Of a stretch of 64,000 nt of DNA, positions 24,511 through 32,640 are shown in pieces (the stretch's first letter is position 1; each line of letters begins with the position of its first letter). Below the pieces are notes generated by a model. It saw only the letters and a program-made list of their open reading frames with translations, was not told the origin of the DNA and searched no databases. Position numbers and translations under genes: made by a program. Origin of the DNA: Curtobacterium sp. MCBA15_012 (lineage in GTDB: Bacteria > Actinomycetota > Actinomycetes > Actinomycetales > Microbacteriaceae); the NCBI RefSeq assembly GCF_001864935.2, contig NZ_CP126267.1:1364001-1428000 (forward strand), read 5' to 3'.

Positions 24511-24666
24511 ATGTGCGAGTCCGTCCAGTGCCCCGTGTGCGGCAAGATCTCGTGGACCGGCTGCGGCGACCACGTCCGCGACGTCCTGCGCGGCACCCGT
24601 CGCCGCGACCGGTGCGGCGGCCACGGGGTCCCGCACCACATGCTCGACGGCGCCGGGTTCCGGTGA
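24511..24666 (+). CDS. 51-residue zinc-ribbon-like small protein
   Basis: The protein begins MCESVQCPVCGKISWTGCGDH, whose C-P-x-C-G-K-x-x-W-x-G-C-G-x-H pattern gives a likely Zn site (two Cys plus Cys/His); a second C-x-G-x-x-G-x-P-x-H follows near the end. Homologous small proteins are widespread in actinobacteria without known function. TACCGT (24498-24503) ends seven bases before the ATG, so it is probably leaderless. Its TGA overlaps the GTG of the VOC gene, so both are translated from the same mRNA. Confidence 0.75.
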   Translation: MCESVQCPVCGKISWTGCGDHVRDVLRGTRRRDRCGGHGVPHHMLDGAGFR

Positions 24667-25145
24667 GCGGGACGGCGTCGGCCGCCGGTGGTGCGGGCAC
24701 GGACGGCATCGTCGACCCGCAGGGCTTCGCGCACGTCCGGCTCACCGTGACCGACATCCGGCGGAGCAAGGCCTTCTACGAACAGCTCCTCGGCAGGCCG
24801 CCCGGGAGCGACTTCAGCGACCAGATCGACGACCCGACGATCCACGACGACCCGTGGCGCACGTACGGCGGCTGCTCGTTCACCTTCCAGGGACAGACAC
24901 TCGGCCTGCGTCCCGTCGCGGCTCCGGGGGACCGGTTCGACCCGGACCGCGTCGGCCTCGACCACCTCAGCCTGCGTGTGCGGAGCGTCGACGACCTGCA
25001 CCGGGCCGTCGAACGCCTCGACGCCGCCGGGATCGAGCACGGCGCAGTGACCGACCTCGAACCGTTCGGCGTCGTCGTCCTGTCGCTCCAGGACCCGGAC
25101 GACATCAACCTCGAGCTCACCGCGCCGAGGCCGTCCGCCGCCTGA
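24663..25145 (+). CDS. VOC (glyoxalase/bleomycin-resistance-like) protein, copy 1
   Basis: The 160-residue protein has two beta-alpha-beta-beta-beta units of the vicinal oxygen chelate fold: HVRLTVTDIRRSKAFYEQLLG near residue 25 and GLDHLSLRVRSVDDLHRAVERLDAAGI near 100, ending DPDDINLELTA. The metal ligands are probably His at the first strand, His at LDHL and Glu in NLEL. The substrate is unknown. The GTG overlaps the previous stop. A shorter paralogue follows 77 bases downstream with about 60% matching residues, so the pair arose by duplication. Confidence 0.88.
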   Translation: MSGTASAAGGAGTDGIVDPQGFAHVRLTVTDIRRSKAFYEQLLGRPPGSDFSDQIDDPTIHDDPWRTYGGCSFTFQGQTLGLRPVAAPGDRFDPDRVGLDHLSLRVRSVDDLHRAVERLDAAGIEHGAVTDLEPFGVVVLSLQDPDDINLELTAPRPSAA

Positions 25146-25222
25146 TCCGGCACGGGTCGCCCGTTGGCCGGTAGCCGCGCTCACCCCGTCGCCGCCCAGG
25201 GCCCGCGCGTTGGCTCGGCACC

Positions 25223-25660
25223 ATGACCGACCAGATCGTCCAGCCCCTCGGCCTCGCCCACGTGCGGGTCACCGTCACCGACATCCACCGCAGCAAGGCC
25301 TTCTACGAGCAGCTGTTCGGCACGGCGCCGGCGATGGACTTCAGCGAGCACATCGACGAGCCCGGCATCGCCGACGACCGGGAGCGCCTGTACGGCGGGT
25401 GCATCTTCCCGGTCGGCGAGCAGCTCTTCGGCCTGCGTCCGGTCGCACCGAGCGGCCAGCGCTTCGACCCGGACACGGTCGGGCTCGACCACGTGAGCTT
25501 CGTCGTCGGTTCGGTCGACGAGCTGCACGCCGCCGCCGAGCGCCTCGACGCCGCCGGGGTCGACCACGGCGAGGTGACCGACCTCGGCGACGCCGGCATG
25601 GTGATCCTGTCCGTGCAGGACCCGGACGACATCAACCTGGAGCTCGCCGCCCAGAAGTGA
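25223..25660 (+). CDS. VOC protein, copy 2
   Basis: The 145-residue paralogue of the preceding gene keeps the same motifs: HVRVTVTDIHRSKAFYEQLFG, GLDHVSFVVGSVDELHAAAERLDAAGV and DPDDINLELAAQ. All three candidate metal ligands are retained, so both copies may be active on related substrates. It lacks the first ~15 residues of copy 1. It has its own ATG with CGCGTTGGCTCGGCACC upstream; no strong Shine-Dalgarno sequence is visible, so read-through from copy 1 is likely. Confidence 0.88.
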   Translation: MTDQIVQPLGLAHVRVTVTDIHRSKAFYEQLFGTAPAMDFSEHIDEPGIADDRERLYGGCIFPVGEQLFGLRPVAPSGQRFDPDTVGLDHVSFVVGSVDELHAAAERLDAAGVDHGEVTDLGDAGMVILSVQDPDDINLELAAQK

Positions 25661-25667
25661 CGTCCCG

Positions 25668-25707
25668 CACCCGGCAGGGGAGGCGCGGCCTGCGTCCCCG
25701 CCGGGTG
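25668..25707. terminator. Hairpin between convergent VOC and thioesterase genes
   Basis: CACCCGGC-A-GGGGA pairs with TCCCC-GCCGGGTG (13 pairs, one bulged A); the 13-base loop contains the GGCGCGG core common in the window. It probably terminates both convergent genes. Confidence 0.65.
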
Positions 25708-25721
25708 TCGCGCATCGGCGC

Positions 25722-26156
25722 TCAGGCGTCGACCGGGACCGCCATCGTGTCCGCGACGAGCGTGCGGAGCTCCGGCGGCACGGGCATCGGCCGACGGGCC
25801 CCCTCGCGGTCGATGATGACGTGCACGAACTCGCCGGTGGCGAGCAGGGTGCCGTCGGACTGCCGGAACAGGCCGAACTCCCACGTCAGGCTGGTGTTCC
25901 CGATGCGCTTCGAGCGCATGCCGACCTCGATCACGTCCGGCCAGACGGCGGACTCGACGAAGTGGCAGCTGGACGTCACGAGCACCGCGATCCAGTCCGA
26001 CGAGAACGGGTCGAGCCCGGCCTCCTCACGGAACCAGTACGTCGACGCGTTGTCCATCGCGCTGTAGTAGATCGTGTTGTTGACGTGGCCGAACATGTCG
26101 TTGTCGTTCCACCGCGTGGGGTAGGTGCGGTGGAAGGGGTACTCGTCGAGGGTCAT
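25722..26156 (-). CDS. Acyl-CoA thioesterase, 4HBT hot-dog fold
   Basis: The 144-residue protein has the hot-dog signature RWNDNDMFGHVNNTIYYSAMDNAS with the catalytic Asp (position ~19) and the Asn-His-Val-Asn-Asn segment of the YbgC/4-hydroxybenzoyl-CoA type. It would hydrolyse acyl-CoA to free acid. It lies near the TetR/QsdR-like regulator and the acyl-CoA dehydrogenase, which suggests a shared acyl-CoA degradation role. The regulator gene ends upstream on the same strand, so the two could be one operon. Confidence 0.88.
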   Translation of the reverse strand: MTLDEYPFHRTYPTRWNDNDMFGHVNNTIYYSAMDNASTYWFREEAGLDPFSSDWIAVLVTSSCHFVESAVWPDVIEVGMRSKRIGNTSLTWEFGLFRQSDGTLLATGEFVHVIIDREGARRPMPVPPELRTLVADTMAVPVDA

Positions 26157-26241
26157 CGAACTCCGTTCCTTCGTCTGCCATCCTCTCGCGCCGACCTCGG
26201 TGTGGGCGCAGGACCTCGTGGGCGCGTCGGACCGGTCGGGC

Positions 26242-26880
26242 TCACGGGCGCAGCACGTACTCGAAGGTCGTGCGTGCCCGGCGGGGGTCGGGTCGGTCGC
26301 CGCTGATCAGGTCGGCGTACGTGAACGACTCCGAGATGCGGACGAGCAGCCGTGCGAGTTCCTCGGCCGTCAGCGGCGCGGGGTCGAACGCCCCGTGGTC
26401 GTGCTCCTCCTGCACGAGCGCGGTGACGACGGCGACGAACCGCCGCTGCACGTCGCTGTCCGTGGTGGTGAGCAGTCGGAGCGCCCGCGCGGGCTCGCGC
26501 GTCAGGAAGGTCCGGAAGTAGGGCGCCTCGATCAGGTCCGCCGTGAAGTGGTCGAGCACGGCCGCGATCCTGGCGGCCCCGGTCAGGTCGGTCGCCGCGC
26601 GGGACGCCGCGTCGAGCGTGGGGACGGCGAGGGACCACAGGATCTCCGAGAGGAGCTGGTCGCGGTTGCCGACCCAGCGGAACAACGACGTGCGGTCGAC
26701 CCCGAGCGAGGACGCCAGCGACCCCATGTCGATCCGTGAGCCGGCGATGAAGGTGCGCCGCGCGGAACGGAACGCGCGTCGTGACTCGGGATGGGCCTCC
26801 AGTCTGGTGGTGAGCGCGCTCGGGACGAGCGCCGCCCCGAGCGCTGCCGTGTCGTGTGCTGTGCGTTCCTGTGAAGGCAC
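26242..26880 (-). CDS. TetR-family (QsdR-like) regulator
   Basis: The 212-residue protein has a short N-terminal extension, the helix-turn-helix IDMGSLASSLGVDRTSLFRWVGNRDQLLSEILW (about residues 50-82) and a QsdR-type all-helical ligand domain ending FEYVLRP. QsdR relatives regulate quorum-signal or acyl-compound degradation. GTG is the best start (AGGGAGG nearby, although close); a TTG five codons upstream is possible. It is divergent from the acyl-CoA dehydrogenase across 45 bases that contain TTGCAACGTTTTCGAGAATG, a likely operator for both. The regulatory link is inference. Confidence 0.8.
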   Translation of the reverse strand: MPSQERTAHDTAALGAALVPSALTTRLEAHPESRRAFRSARRTFIAGSRIDMGSLASSLGVDRTSLFRWVGNRDQLLSEILWSLAVPTLDAASRAATDLTGAARIAAVLDHFTADLIEAPYFRTFLTREPARALRLLTTTDSDVQRRFVAVVTALVQEEHDHGAFDPAPLTAEELARLLVRISESFTYADLISGDRPDPRRARTTFEYVLRP

Positions 26881-26925
26881 GATCCTCCCTTGCAACGTTT
26901 TCGAGAATGATGCACGCTCGGAGGT

Positions 26926-28119
26926 ATGTCAACGACGTCCGTGGTGACCCCCCTCCTCGAATCCGACTTCTACCGGTTCCAGGACGGCCTGACGGAGCGT
27001 GAGCGCGCCTCGCTCGGTGAGCTCCGTGCGTACCTCGAGGCCGAGGTCCGTCCGATCGCCGACGAGTACTGGGCCCGGGCGGAGTTCCCGCGGCAGACCA
27101 TCGCGCCGCTCGCGGAACTCGGCATGTACGGCCCGAGCATCCCGCTCGTGCGGCAGTTCGAGAACTCGGCCGTGTACCGCGGCTGGGCGGCCCTCGAGCT
27201 CGGGCGCGTGGACGCCAGCGTCGCGACGTTCATCGGCGTGCAGTCCGGTCTGGCCATGAACTCGATCGCGGTCGGCGGCAGTGACGAGCAGCAGCGCGAG
27301 TGGCTGCCGCGCATGGCCACCGGCGAGGTCGTCGGTGCCTTCGGCCTGACCGAACCGCTCTCCGGCAGCGACTCCGCCCGCGGGCTCCGCACGACCGCGC
27401 GACGCGAGGGCGACACGTGGGTCCTCGACGGCGAGAAGCGCTGGATCGGCAACGCGACCTTCGCGGACGTCGTCGTGATCTGGGCGAAGGACGTCGCCGA
27501 CGAGCAGGTCAAGGGCTTCCTCGTCACCACGGACACCCCAGGCTTCACCGCGACGAAGATCGAGGACAAGATCGCCCTGCGCGGGGTGCAGAACGCCGAC
27601 ATCGTCATGCAGGGCGTGCGGGTGCCCGAGTCGCGCCGGCTCCAGCGCGCGAACTCGTTCCGGGCGACCGCCGAGGTCCTGCGCCTCACCCGCACCGAGG
27701 TGGCCTGGCAGGCGATCGGCATCGCGGTCGGCGCCTACGAGGCGGCGCTCGACTACGCCCGCGAGCGCGTCCAGTTCGGGAAGCCGATCGCGTCCCACCA
27801 GATGGTGCAGGACCTCCTCGTGAAGTCCCTCGCGAACATCACCGCGTCGATCGCCCTGTGCACGCGCGCGTCGCAGATGCAGGACGAGGGCATCGGCGGC
27901 GACGAGCACTCCGCGATGGCGAAGGCGTTCGCGACCGCTCGGATGCGGGAGACCGTCGGCTGGTGCCGCGAGGTCCAGGGCGGCAACGGCATCGTCCTCG
28001 ACAAGGGCGTCGCGCGGTTCTTCGCCGACGCCGAGGCGATCTACTCGTACGAGGGCACGCGCGAGGTGAACACGCTCATCGTGGGCCGGGCGATCACGGG
28101 CCAGGCCGCGTTCGTGTAG
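26926..28119 (+). CDS. Acyl-CoA dehydrogenase (glutaryl-CoA dehydrogenase-like)
   Basis: The 397-residue flavoenzyme has all acyl-CoA dehydrogenase domains: FGLTEPLSGSDSARGLRTTARREGDTW (beta domain, FAD/acyl contacts), RVQFGKPIASHQMVQDLL, and SYEGTREVNTLIVGRAITG with the catalytic Glu in Y-E-G-T. This E-G-T/E-V-N end and the overall length match the glutaryl-CoA dehydrogenase branch, so a short-chain dicarboxylic or branched substrate is likely. GGAGGT abuts the ATG directly, an unusually short spacing, so a slightly later start such as GTG at codon 6 cannot be excluded. Confidence 0.9.
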   Translation: MSTTSVVTPLLESDFYRFQDGLTERERASLGELRAYLEAEVRPIADEYWARAEFPRQTIAPLAELGMYGPSIPLVRQFENSAVYRGWAALELGRVDASVATFIGVQSGLAMNSIAVGGSDEQQREWLPRMATGEVVGAFGLTEPLSGSDSARGLRTTARREGDTWVLDGEKRWIGNATFADVVVIWAKDVADEQVKGFLVTTDTPGFTATKIEDKIALRGVQNADIVMQGVRVPESRRLQRANSFRATAEVLRLTRTEVAWQAIGIAVGAYEAALDYARERVQFGKPIASHQMVQDLLVKSLANITASIALCTRASQMQDEGIGGDEHSAMAKAFATARMRETVGWCREVQGGNGIVLDKGVARFFADAEAIYSYEGTREVNTLIVGRAITGQAAFV

Positions 28120-28153
28120 CGGGGCGGGTGCGTCTCGCGTCCGCCGCTGCTGG

Positions 28154-28338
28154 GCGACACCGCCGCTGTCGGACGACAGCGGCGGTGTCGCATCATGCGC
28201 ACGCACCGACCGCCGGGCGCTGCGTGCGTCATCTCCGACGTCGTACGACAGCCGCGATGTCGCATCATGCGCGCGCACGAAAGCCCGAGCGGTGGAGGCG
28301 TCATCGTGGACGTCGTACGACAGCGGCGATGTCGTTCC
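28154..28338. repeat. 72-bp tandem repeat with 17-bp hairpin
   Basis: GTCGKACGACAGCSGCGRTG begins at 28168, 28240 and 28312, a strict 72-bp period with CGCATCATGCGC after the first two. In the first copy GCGACACCGCCGCTGTC (28154-28170) pairs perfectly with 28175-28191 around GGAC. It fills the 284-base gap between the convergent acyl-CoA dehydrogenase and patatin genes; no gene is seen there. Confidence 0.85.
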
Positions 28339-28403
28339 GCAGCGGCACCCCACCACGCGACACCGCCCGCTACCCCGCCCGGCCCGCTACCCCCGCCCGT
28401 AGC

Positions 28404-29276
28404 TCAGGCCCAGAACGCCGCGATCGCCTCCGCGACCCCCGCCCCCTGCCGCCGCCCCTCGACGGACGCCGGTGCCTGGGTCGACAGCGACAACGAGTTC
28501 GCGCCGAACGCGTGCTGCGACGCACTGTCCGCGACGATCACCTCGACCGAGCTGCCGCCCGCGCGCAGGGACTCGACCGCGACGTCGAGCCACGGTCCGA
28601 GCGGCGATGCACCCTCGGGCCCGCACGCCACGACGAGCACGCGCTCGTGCCCGGCGGCGACGTCGGCGTTCGTGGCCGAGCGGAGCCCGCCGTCGATGTG
28701 CGGCACCCCGTCGATGTGCACGGGCGACCACACGAACGGCACCGAGCAGCTCGCCGCCACGGCACGCGTCAGGGGCACGCCGGTCGTCGCGGTGAGCACC
28801 TTGAACGTGCCGTCGGTGGCGTCGATCGTCGTGACCCCGAGCGGCTTCTCCGGCCACTCGGTCCCGGGCAGGGTCTCGGCGAAGGTCGCGATGCGCTCCT
28901 CGTCGGTCTGCCCGGTGACGACCTGCTGCGCGACGGCGCCGAGCCGGGCGCGGGCGTCCTGCTCCGAGGTCGAGCCGGCCAGCACCTGCGCGAGGCGCTC
29001 CTGGAAGTCCTCGCCCGCGATCGGCGCCGGCTCCTCGTAGGTGGAGGGCACCGGCGCGTGCAGCTGCTCGTACGCGGGCGCGACCGCGCCGTACCGGACG
29101 AACGTCCCGACGACGCTGCCGGCGCTCGACCCGACCACCAGGTCCGCCGCGTCGAGGTCGACCCCGGCCTCCTGCAGCGCGGACAGGACCCCGACCTCCC
29201 ACGCGATGCCGGCGACGCCGCCACCGCCCAGGACGAGTGCGCGGGTACCGGGGGCTGGGGTGGCGAGTTCGCTCAT
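28404..29276 (-). CDS. Patatin-like phospholipase
   Basis: The 290-residue protein starts with the oxyanion glycine loop LVLGGGGVAGIAWEVGVL and has the nucleophile elbow GSSAG with Ser51, and the catalytic Asp195 in HIDGGLRS, completing the Ser-Asp dyad of patatin-like lipases. It acts on phospholipid or acyl-ester substrates, with no signal peptide, so it is probably intracellular. A perfect 52-bp palindrome lies 25 bases upstream of the ATG, between this gene and the preceding leftward oxidoreductase. Confidence 0.9.
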   Translation of the reverse strand: MSELATPAPGTRALVLGGGGVAGIAWEVGVLSALQEAGVDLDAADLVVGSSAGSVVGTFVRYGAVAPAYEQLHAPVPSTYEEPAPIAGEDFQERLAQVLAGSTSEQDARARLGAVAQQVVTGQTDEERIATFAETLPGTEWPEKPLGVTTIDATDGTFKVLTATTGVPLTRAVAASCSVPFVWSPVHIDGVPHIDGGLRSATNADVAAGHERVLVVACGPEGASPLGPWLDVAVESLRAGGSSVEVIVADSASQHAFGANSLSLSTQAPASVEGRRQGAGVAEAIAAFWA

Positions 29277-29300
29277 TCGACCTGCTTACCAGGTGGGGGA

Positions 29301-29352
29301 AGGACGGACGGGAGGATCGTGGCGGGCCCGCCACGATCCTCCCGTCCGTCCT
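29301..29352. repeat. 52-bp perfect palindrome with no loop
   Basis: Every base from 29301 to 29326 (AGGACGGACGGGAGGATCGT then GGCGGG) is complementary to 29327-29352. It lies between two leftward genes (oxidoreductase, then patatin), so it can end transcription of the first. The GGACGGGAGG arm is shared with the type B hairpins elsewhere. Confidence 0.95.
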
Positions 29353-29421
29353 GTGTCGGCTCGGCCGACCCGTCACCGCCGGTCCGGCGCGGACCGGCCC
29401 CGTCTCGCGAGAGCTGCGGGG

Positions 29422-30450
29422 TCAGTCCGACGCGACGTCGATGAGGACCTTGCCGACCGCGTCGCCCTCGACCGCGTCGTGGGCGGCGGCGGTGTCCTCG
29501 AGCGCGAAGCGCACGAGCGGCAGGCCGGCGTCCTCGCCGACGGGGAGCACACCGTCGCGGAGGGCCGCGGTGACGTCCTCGGCGGCTGCCGTCAGCGCGT
29601 CGTCGCCGATCGTGTAGAGCAGCAGGAACTGGTAGCGGGCGTTCACGCTCATGTTCGGACGGATCGGCAGGGTCGCGTGGTCGCCGCCGTTGTTCGCGTA
29701 GATCGAGACGACGCCGTGGTTCGCCAGGACGTCCGCGACCAGGTCGGCGTTCTGCGGGATCGACACCTCGACGACGATGTCGACGCCGCCGGGGGCGATC
29801 TCGCGGATGCGGGCGGCGGCGTCCTCGTCGCGGTAGTTCACCGTGTGGTGGGCGCCGGCGGCGGTCGCGAGGGCGGCCTTGGCGTCGGAGCTGATCGTCG
29901 TGACGACGGTCGCCCCGGCCCAGCGCGCGAGCTGGACGGCGGCGTGCCCGACGGCTCCGGCGCCACCGGCGACGAGGACCGTGCGGCCCGCGAGTGCACC
30001 GGGGGACAGGCGCGAGGGGCCGTGCTCGTGCGTGGTGAGGGCGCGGTGGGCGGTCATCGCGGGGACGCCGAGCGAGGCGCCGACGTCGAAGCTCGTGCCC
30101 TCGGGCAGACGGACGGCCCGTGCGGCGGGGACGACCGTGTACTCCTGCGCGGTGCCGGTCGGGCGGCTCGCGGCGGCCATGTACAGCCAGACGCGGTCGC
30201 CCTCGGCGAGGTCCTCGACGCCCTCGCCCACGGCGTCGGCCACGCCGGCGCCGTCCTGGTTCGGGGTGATCTCGGGGAAGGGCAGGCCGTCGCCGTACGT
30301 GCCGCCGGCGCGGGCCTTCCAGTCGGTGGGGTTGACGCCGGAGACGACGACGCGGACGCGGACCTCGCCGGGGCCGGGCTGGGGGACCTCGCGGTCGACC
30401 AGGTCGAGGACGCTGCTGTCACCGGGCTTCGTGTAGACGATGGATCGCAT
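29422..30450 (-). CDS. Zinc-type/quinone oxidoreductase (MDR superfamily)
   Basis: The 342-residue protein has the N-terminal GroES-like domain (PGPGEVRVRVVVSGVNPTDWK) and the NADP-binding Rossmann fold (VLVAGGAGAVGHAAVQLARWAGA, a G-x-G-x-x-G/A motif). Catalytic zinc cysteines are absent, as expected for NADPH:quinone reductases of the QOR type. The start at MRSIVYTKPG was chosen because the four residues before it (MPGH) are not family-like. The HxlR regulator upstream on the same strand probably shares its operon or its control. It reduces quinones or enones with NADPH. Confidence 0.9.
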   Translation of the reverse strand: MRSIVYTKPGDSSVLDLVDREVPQPGPGEVRVRVVVSGVNPTDWKARAGGTYGDGLPFPEITPNQDGAGVADAVGEGVEDLAEGDRVWLYMAAASRPTGTAQEYTVVPAARAVRLPEGTSFDVGASLGVPAMTAHRALTTHEHGPSRLSPGALAGRTVLVAGGAGAVGHAAVQLARWAGATVVTTISSDAKAALATAAGAHHTVNYRDEDAAARIREIAPGGVDIVVEVSIPQNADLVADVLANHGVVSIYANNGGDHATLPIRPNMSVNARYQFLLLYTIGDDALTAAAEDVTAALRDGVLPVGEDAGLPLVRFALEDTAAAHDAVEGDAVGKVLIDVASD

Positions 30451-30560
30451 GTGTCCAGGCAACCACCGCGGGGTGCGGGGTCGTCCCGGTGGCGTTCAGC
30501 GCGGTGCGCTGGTGCGCGGCGTGTCGCGCGCCGTTCCGTGCGGCGCGCGACCGGTGCCGC

Positions 30561-30932
30561 TCAGTGCGGGGTGCGCGCGTCGTACTCGTCGCGTGACTCC
30601 TGCACGTCGGCCATGTGGTCGGTCGCCCAGTCCTCGAGCGGCGCGAGCACCGTGCGGAGAGAGCGGCCGCGTTCGGTGAGCTCGTACTCCACCCGTGGCG
30701 GGATCTCGGGGAACACCGTCCGGGTGACGAGGCCGTCCCGCTCGAGCGCACGGAGGGTCTGCGCCAGCATCTTCTGCGACACGCCCTGCACCCGCGCCGC
30801 GAGCGTCGAGTACCGCTGGGGACCGTCCACGAGGGACCCGATCGTGAGCACGCTCCACCGGTCGCCGATCCGGTCGAGGAGCTGCCGCGACGGGCAGTCC
30901 GCGGCGTAGGGGCTGTACTCGAGCGCTGACAT
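30561..30932 (-). CDS. HxlR-family transcriptional regulator
   Basis: The 123-residue winged-helix protein contains CPSRQLLDRIGDRWSVLTIGSL and GVSQKMLAQTLRALERDGLVTRTVFPEIPPRVEYELTERG, the HxlR signature with the redox/electrophile-sensing Cys at residue 13. It is divergent from the NAD(P)-binding oxidoreductase over a 90-base gap that has the related half-sites CCGTTACGC and AGTAACGCGAG, a plausible operator. Downstream is the quinone oxidoreductase. Such pairs typically respond to aldehydes or quinones (family knowledge). Confidence 0.88.
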   Translation of the reverse strand: MSALEYSPYAADCPSRQLLDRIGDRWSVLTIGSLVDGPQRYSTLAARVQGVSQKMLAQTLRALERDGLVTRTVFPEIPPRVEYELTERGRSLRTVLAPLEDWATDHMADVQESRDEYDARTPH

Positions 30933-31022
30933 CGCATCCTCCGTTACGCACCATCAGGTGCCTACTTCCCAGAAGAGAGTAACGCGAGTACGGTCGGGAT
31001 CACCAGTCACGGAAGGACACTC

Positions 31023-31676
31023 ATGACCAACATCGTCGTCTTCGGCGGCACCGGCTACGCCGGCTCCGCCATCGTCCGCGAGGCCCTGTCCCGCGGGATC
31101 GCCGTCACCGCCGTCGCGCGCGACACCTCGAAGCTCGACGCCGCCGAGGGCCTGACCCTCGCGCAGGGCGACGCCTTCGACGCCGACTTCGTCGCGGACG
31201 TGACGAAGGGCGCCGACGTCGTCATCGTCTCGCTGCAGGCGGTCCAGGCCGACGGCAGCGAGCTCAAGGACAAGTTCCAGCACTTCGTCGACGCGGCCGC
31301 GGCTGCCGGCGCACGCCTCGGCATCGTCGGCGGCGCCGGCTCGCTGCTCGTCGCGGAGGGTGGCCCGGCGCTGGTCGACACCGCCGAGTTCCCGGACGAG
31401 GTCAAGCCGGAGGCGAAGAGCCACGGCAAGATCCTCGAGGGGCTGCGGTCGGGCGCCTACACGGGCGACGTCGACTGGTTCTACGTGAGCCCGGCGGCGG
31501 CGTTCGGCAGCTGGAACCCCGGCGAGCGGAAGGGCACCTACCGCACCACGGACGACCTGCTGCTCACCGACGCCGACGGCAACTCGGACATCTCCGGCGA
31601 GGACTACGCCATCGCGATCGTCGACGAGGTCGAGCGCCCGGCGCACCACCGCGCCCGCTTCGGCGTCGCGTACTGA
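31023..31676 (+). CDS. NAD(P)-binding oxidoreductase (NmrA/YwnB-like)
   Basis: The 217-residue atypical short-chain dehydrogenase starts MTNIVVFGGTGYAGSAIVREAL, with the G-x-x-G-x-x-G cofactor loop, and has WFYVSPAAAFGSWNPGERKGTYR, as in YwnB-like NAD(P)H-binding proteins. There is no Tyr-x-x-x-Lys catalytic pair, so it could be an epimerase-like, quinone-sensing or regulatory protein. GGAAGGAC precedes the ATG by six bases. It is divergent from and probably controlled by the HxlR regulator. Confidence 0.88.
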   Translation: MTNIVVFGGTGYAGSAIVREALSRGIAVTAVARDTSKLDAAEGLTLAQGDAFDADFVADVTKGADVVIVSLQAVQADGSELKDKFQHFVDAAAAAGARLGIVGGAGSLLVAEGGPALVDTAEFPDEVKPEAKSHGKILEGLRSGAYTGDVDWFYVSPAAAFGSWNPGERKGTYRTTDDLLLTDADGNSDISGEDYAIAIVDEVERPAHHRARFGVAY

Positions 31677-31727
31677 GGCACGGCGCGCCGCGGGAAACCG
31701 TGGCGCGCAGCGCCCGCGCACAGTCGA

Positions 31728-31767
31728 GAGCACGCCGCACCACGCATCAGCGTGGTGCGGCGTGCTC
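31728..31767. repeat. Diverged leading hairpin of the array
   Basis: GAGCACGCCGCACCACGC (31728-31745) pairs without mismatch with 31750-31767 across ATCA. The core (CGCACCACG) and flank (GCGCACAGTCG) look like a type A unit with changed stem sequence. It may double as the terminator of the NmrA-like gene. Confidence 0.85.
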
Positions 31768-31788
31768 TTCGTGGTCGGGCCGCCCCGT

Positions 31789-31836
31789 GTCGGCCGGGAG
31801 GCGCGTGGCGGCCTGGCCCCGCGCCTCCCGGCCGAC
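31789..31836. repeat. Type B hairpin, array copy 1
   Basis: GTCGGCCGGGAGGCGCG (31789-31805) pairs perfectly with 31820-31836 across a 14-base loop (TGGCGGCCTGGCCC). It is the longest intact B stem in the array; later copies at about 32007, 32206, 32395 and 32576 keep GGGAGGC/GCCTCCC and vary inside. Confidence 0.85.
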
Positions 31837-31856
31837 GTGTGGTGCGTGCTGCTCCC

Positions 31857-31916
31857 GCACAACGGGAGGCACGTCGCGCCACGTGATCCCGTGGTGCGAC
31901 GTGCCCGCGGTTGTGC
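31857..31916. repeat. 60-bp type A palindrome, array copy 1
   Basis: This unit runs from GCACAAC to GTTGTGC around GGCACGTCGCGCCACG and GTGGTGCGACGTGCC, with one G-T type mismatch in the inner stem. Confidence 0.9.
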
Positions 31917-32067
31917 GCCGCGCGCACGGCGGCTGCGCCGCGCCCGCTCGCGCGGCGGCTGCGCCGCGCCCGCTCGCGCGGCCGGTCGGTCCGTCCCGCG
32001 TCCGCCGGGAGGCGCGTGGCGGCCTGGCCCCGCGCCTCCCGTCCGCCGTGTGGTGCGTGCTGTTCCC

Positions 32068-32127
32068 GCACAACGGGAGGCACGTCGCGCCACGTGATTC
32101 CGTGGTGCGACGTGCTCCTGGTTGTGC
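32068..32127. repeat. 60-bp type A palindrome, array copy 2
   Basis: It has the same ends and length as copy 1; the loop is TGATTC and the right arm is CGTGGTGCGACGTGC. Confidence 0.9.
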
Positions 32128-32270
32128 GTCGTGTGCACGGCGGCTGCGCCGTGCCCGTTCGCGCGGCTGGTCGGTCCGCCCCGTGTCGGCCGGGAGGCGC
32201 GCGTCGGACGGGAGGCTCGTGGCGGCCCGGCCACGGGCCTCCCGTCCGCCGTGTGGTGCGTGCTGCTCCC

Positions 32271-32330
32271 GCACAACGCAAAGCACGTCGCGCCACGTGA
32301 TTCCGTGGCGCGACGTGCTTCCCGTTGTGC
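32271..32330. repeat. 60-bp type A palindrome, array copy 3 (best-paired form)
   Basis: Seven outer pairs (GCACAAC/GTTGTGC), a 3x3 internal loop, 17 perfect inner pairs (AAGCACGTCGCGCCACG with its complement) and a six-base loop TGATTC add up to 60 bp. It is identical to copy 5. Confidence 0.95.
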
Positions 32331-32455
32331 GCGGCGCGCACGGCGGCTGCGCCGTGCCCGTTCGCGCGGCCGGTCGGTCCGTCCCGCGTCCGCCGGGAGG
32401 CCCGTGGCGGCCCGGCCACGTGCCTCCCGTCCGACGTGTGGTGCGGGCTGCTGCC

Positions 32456-32515
32456 GCACAACGCAAAGCACGTCGCGCCACGTGATCCCGTGGTGCGACG
32501 TGCCTCCGCTTGTGC
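32456..32515. repeat. 60-bp type A palindrome, array copy 4
   Basis: It has the same plan; the right end reads CTTGTGC instead of GTTGTGC, and the right inner arm carries GGTGC in place of GGCGC. Confidence 0.9.
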
Positions 32516-32640
32516 GCCGCGCGCACGGCGGCTGCGCCGCGCCCGCTCGCGCGGCCGGTCGGGCCGCCGCGCGTCGGACGGGAGGCTCGTGGCGGCCCGG
32601 CCACGGGCCTCCCGGCCGACGTGTGGTGCGGGCTGCTCCC

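Noticed and set aside
29301..29352. Insertion sequence ends or a mobile-element inverted repeat
   Set aside because: There is no transposase gene, no flanking direct repeat and no internal sequence; it is one continuous palindrome.
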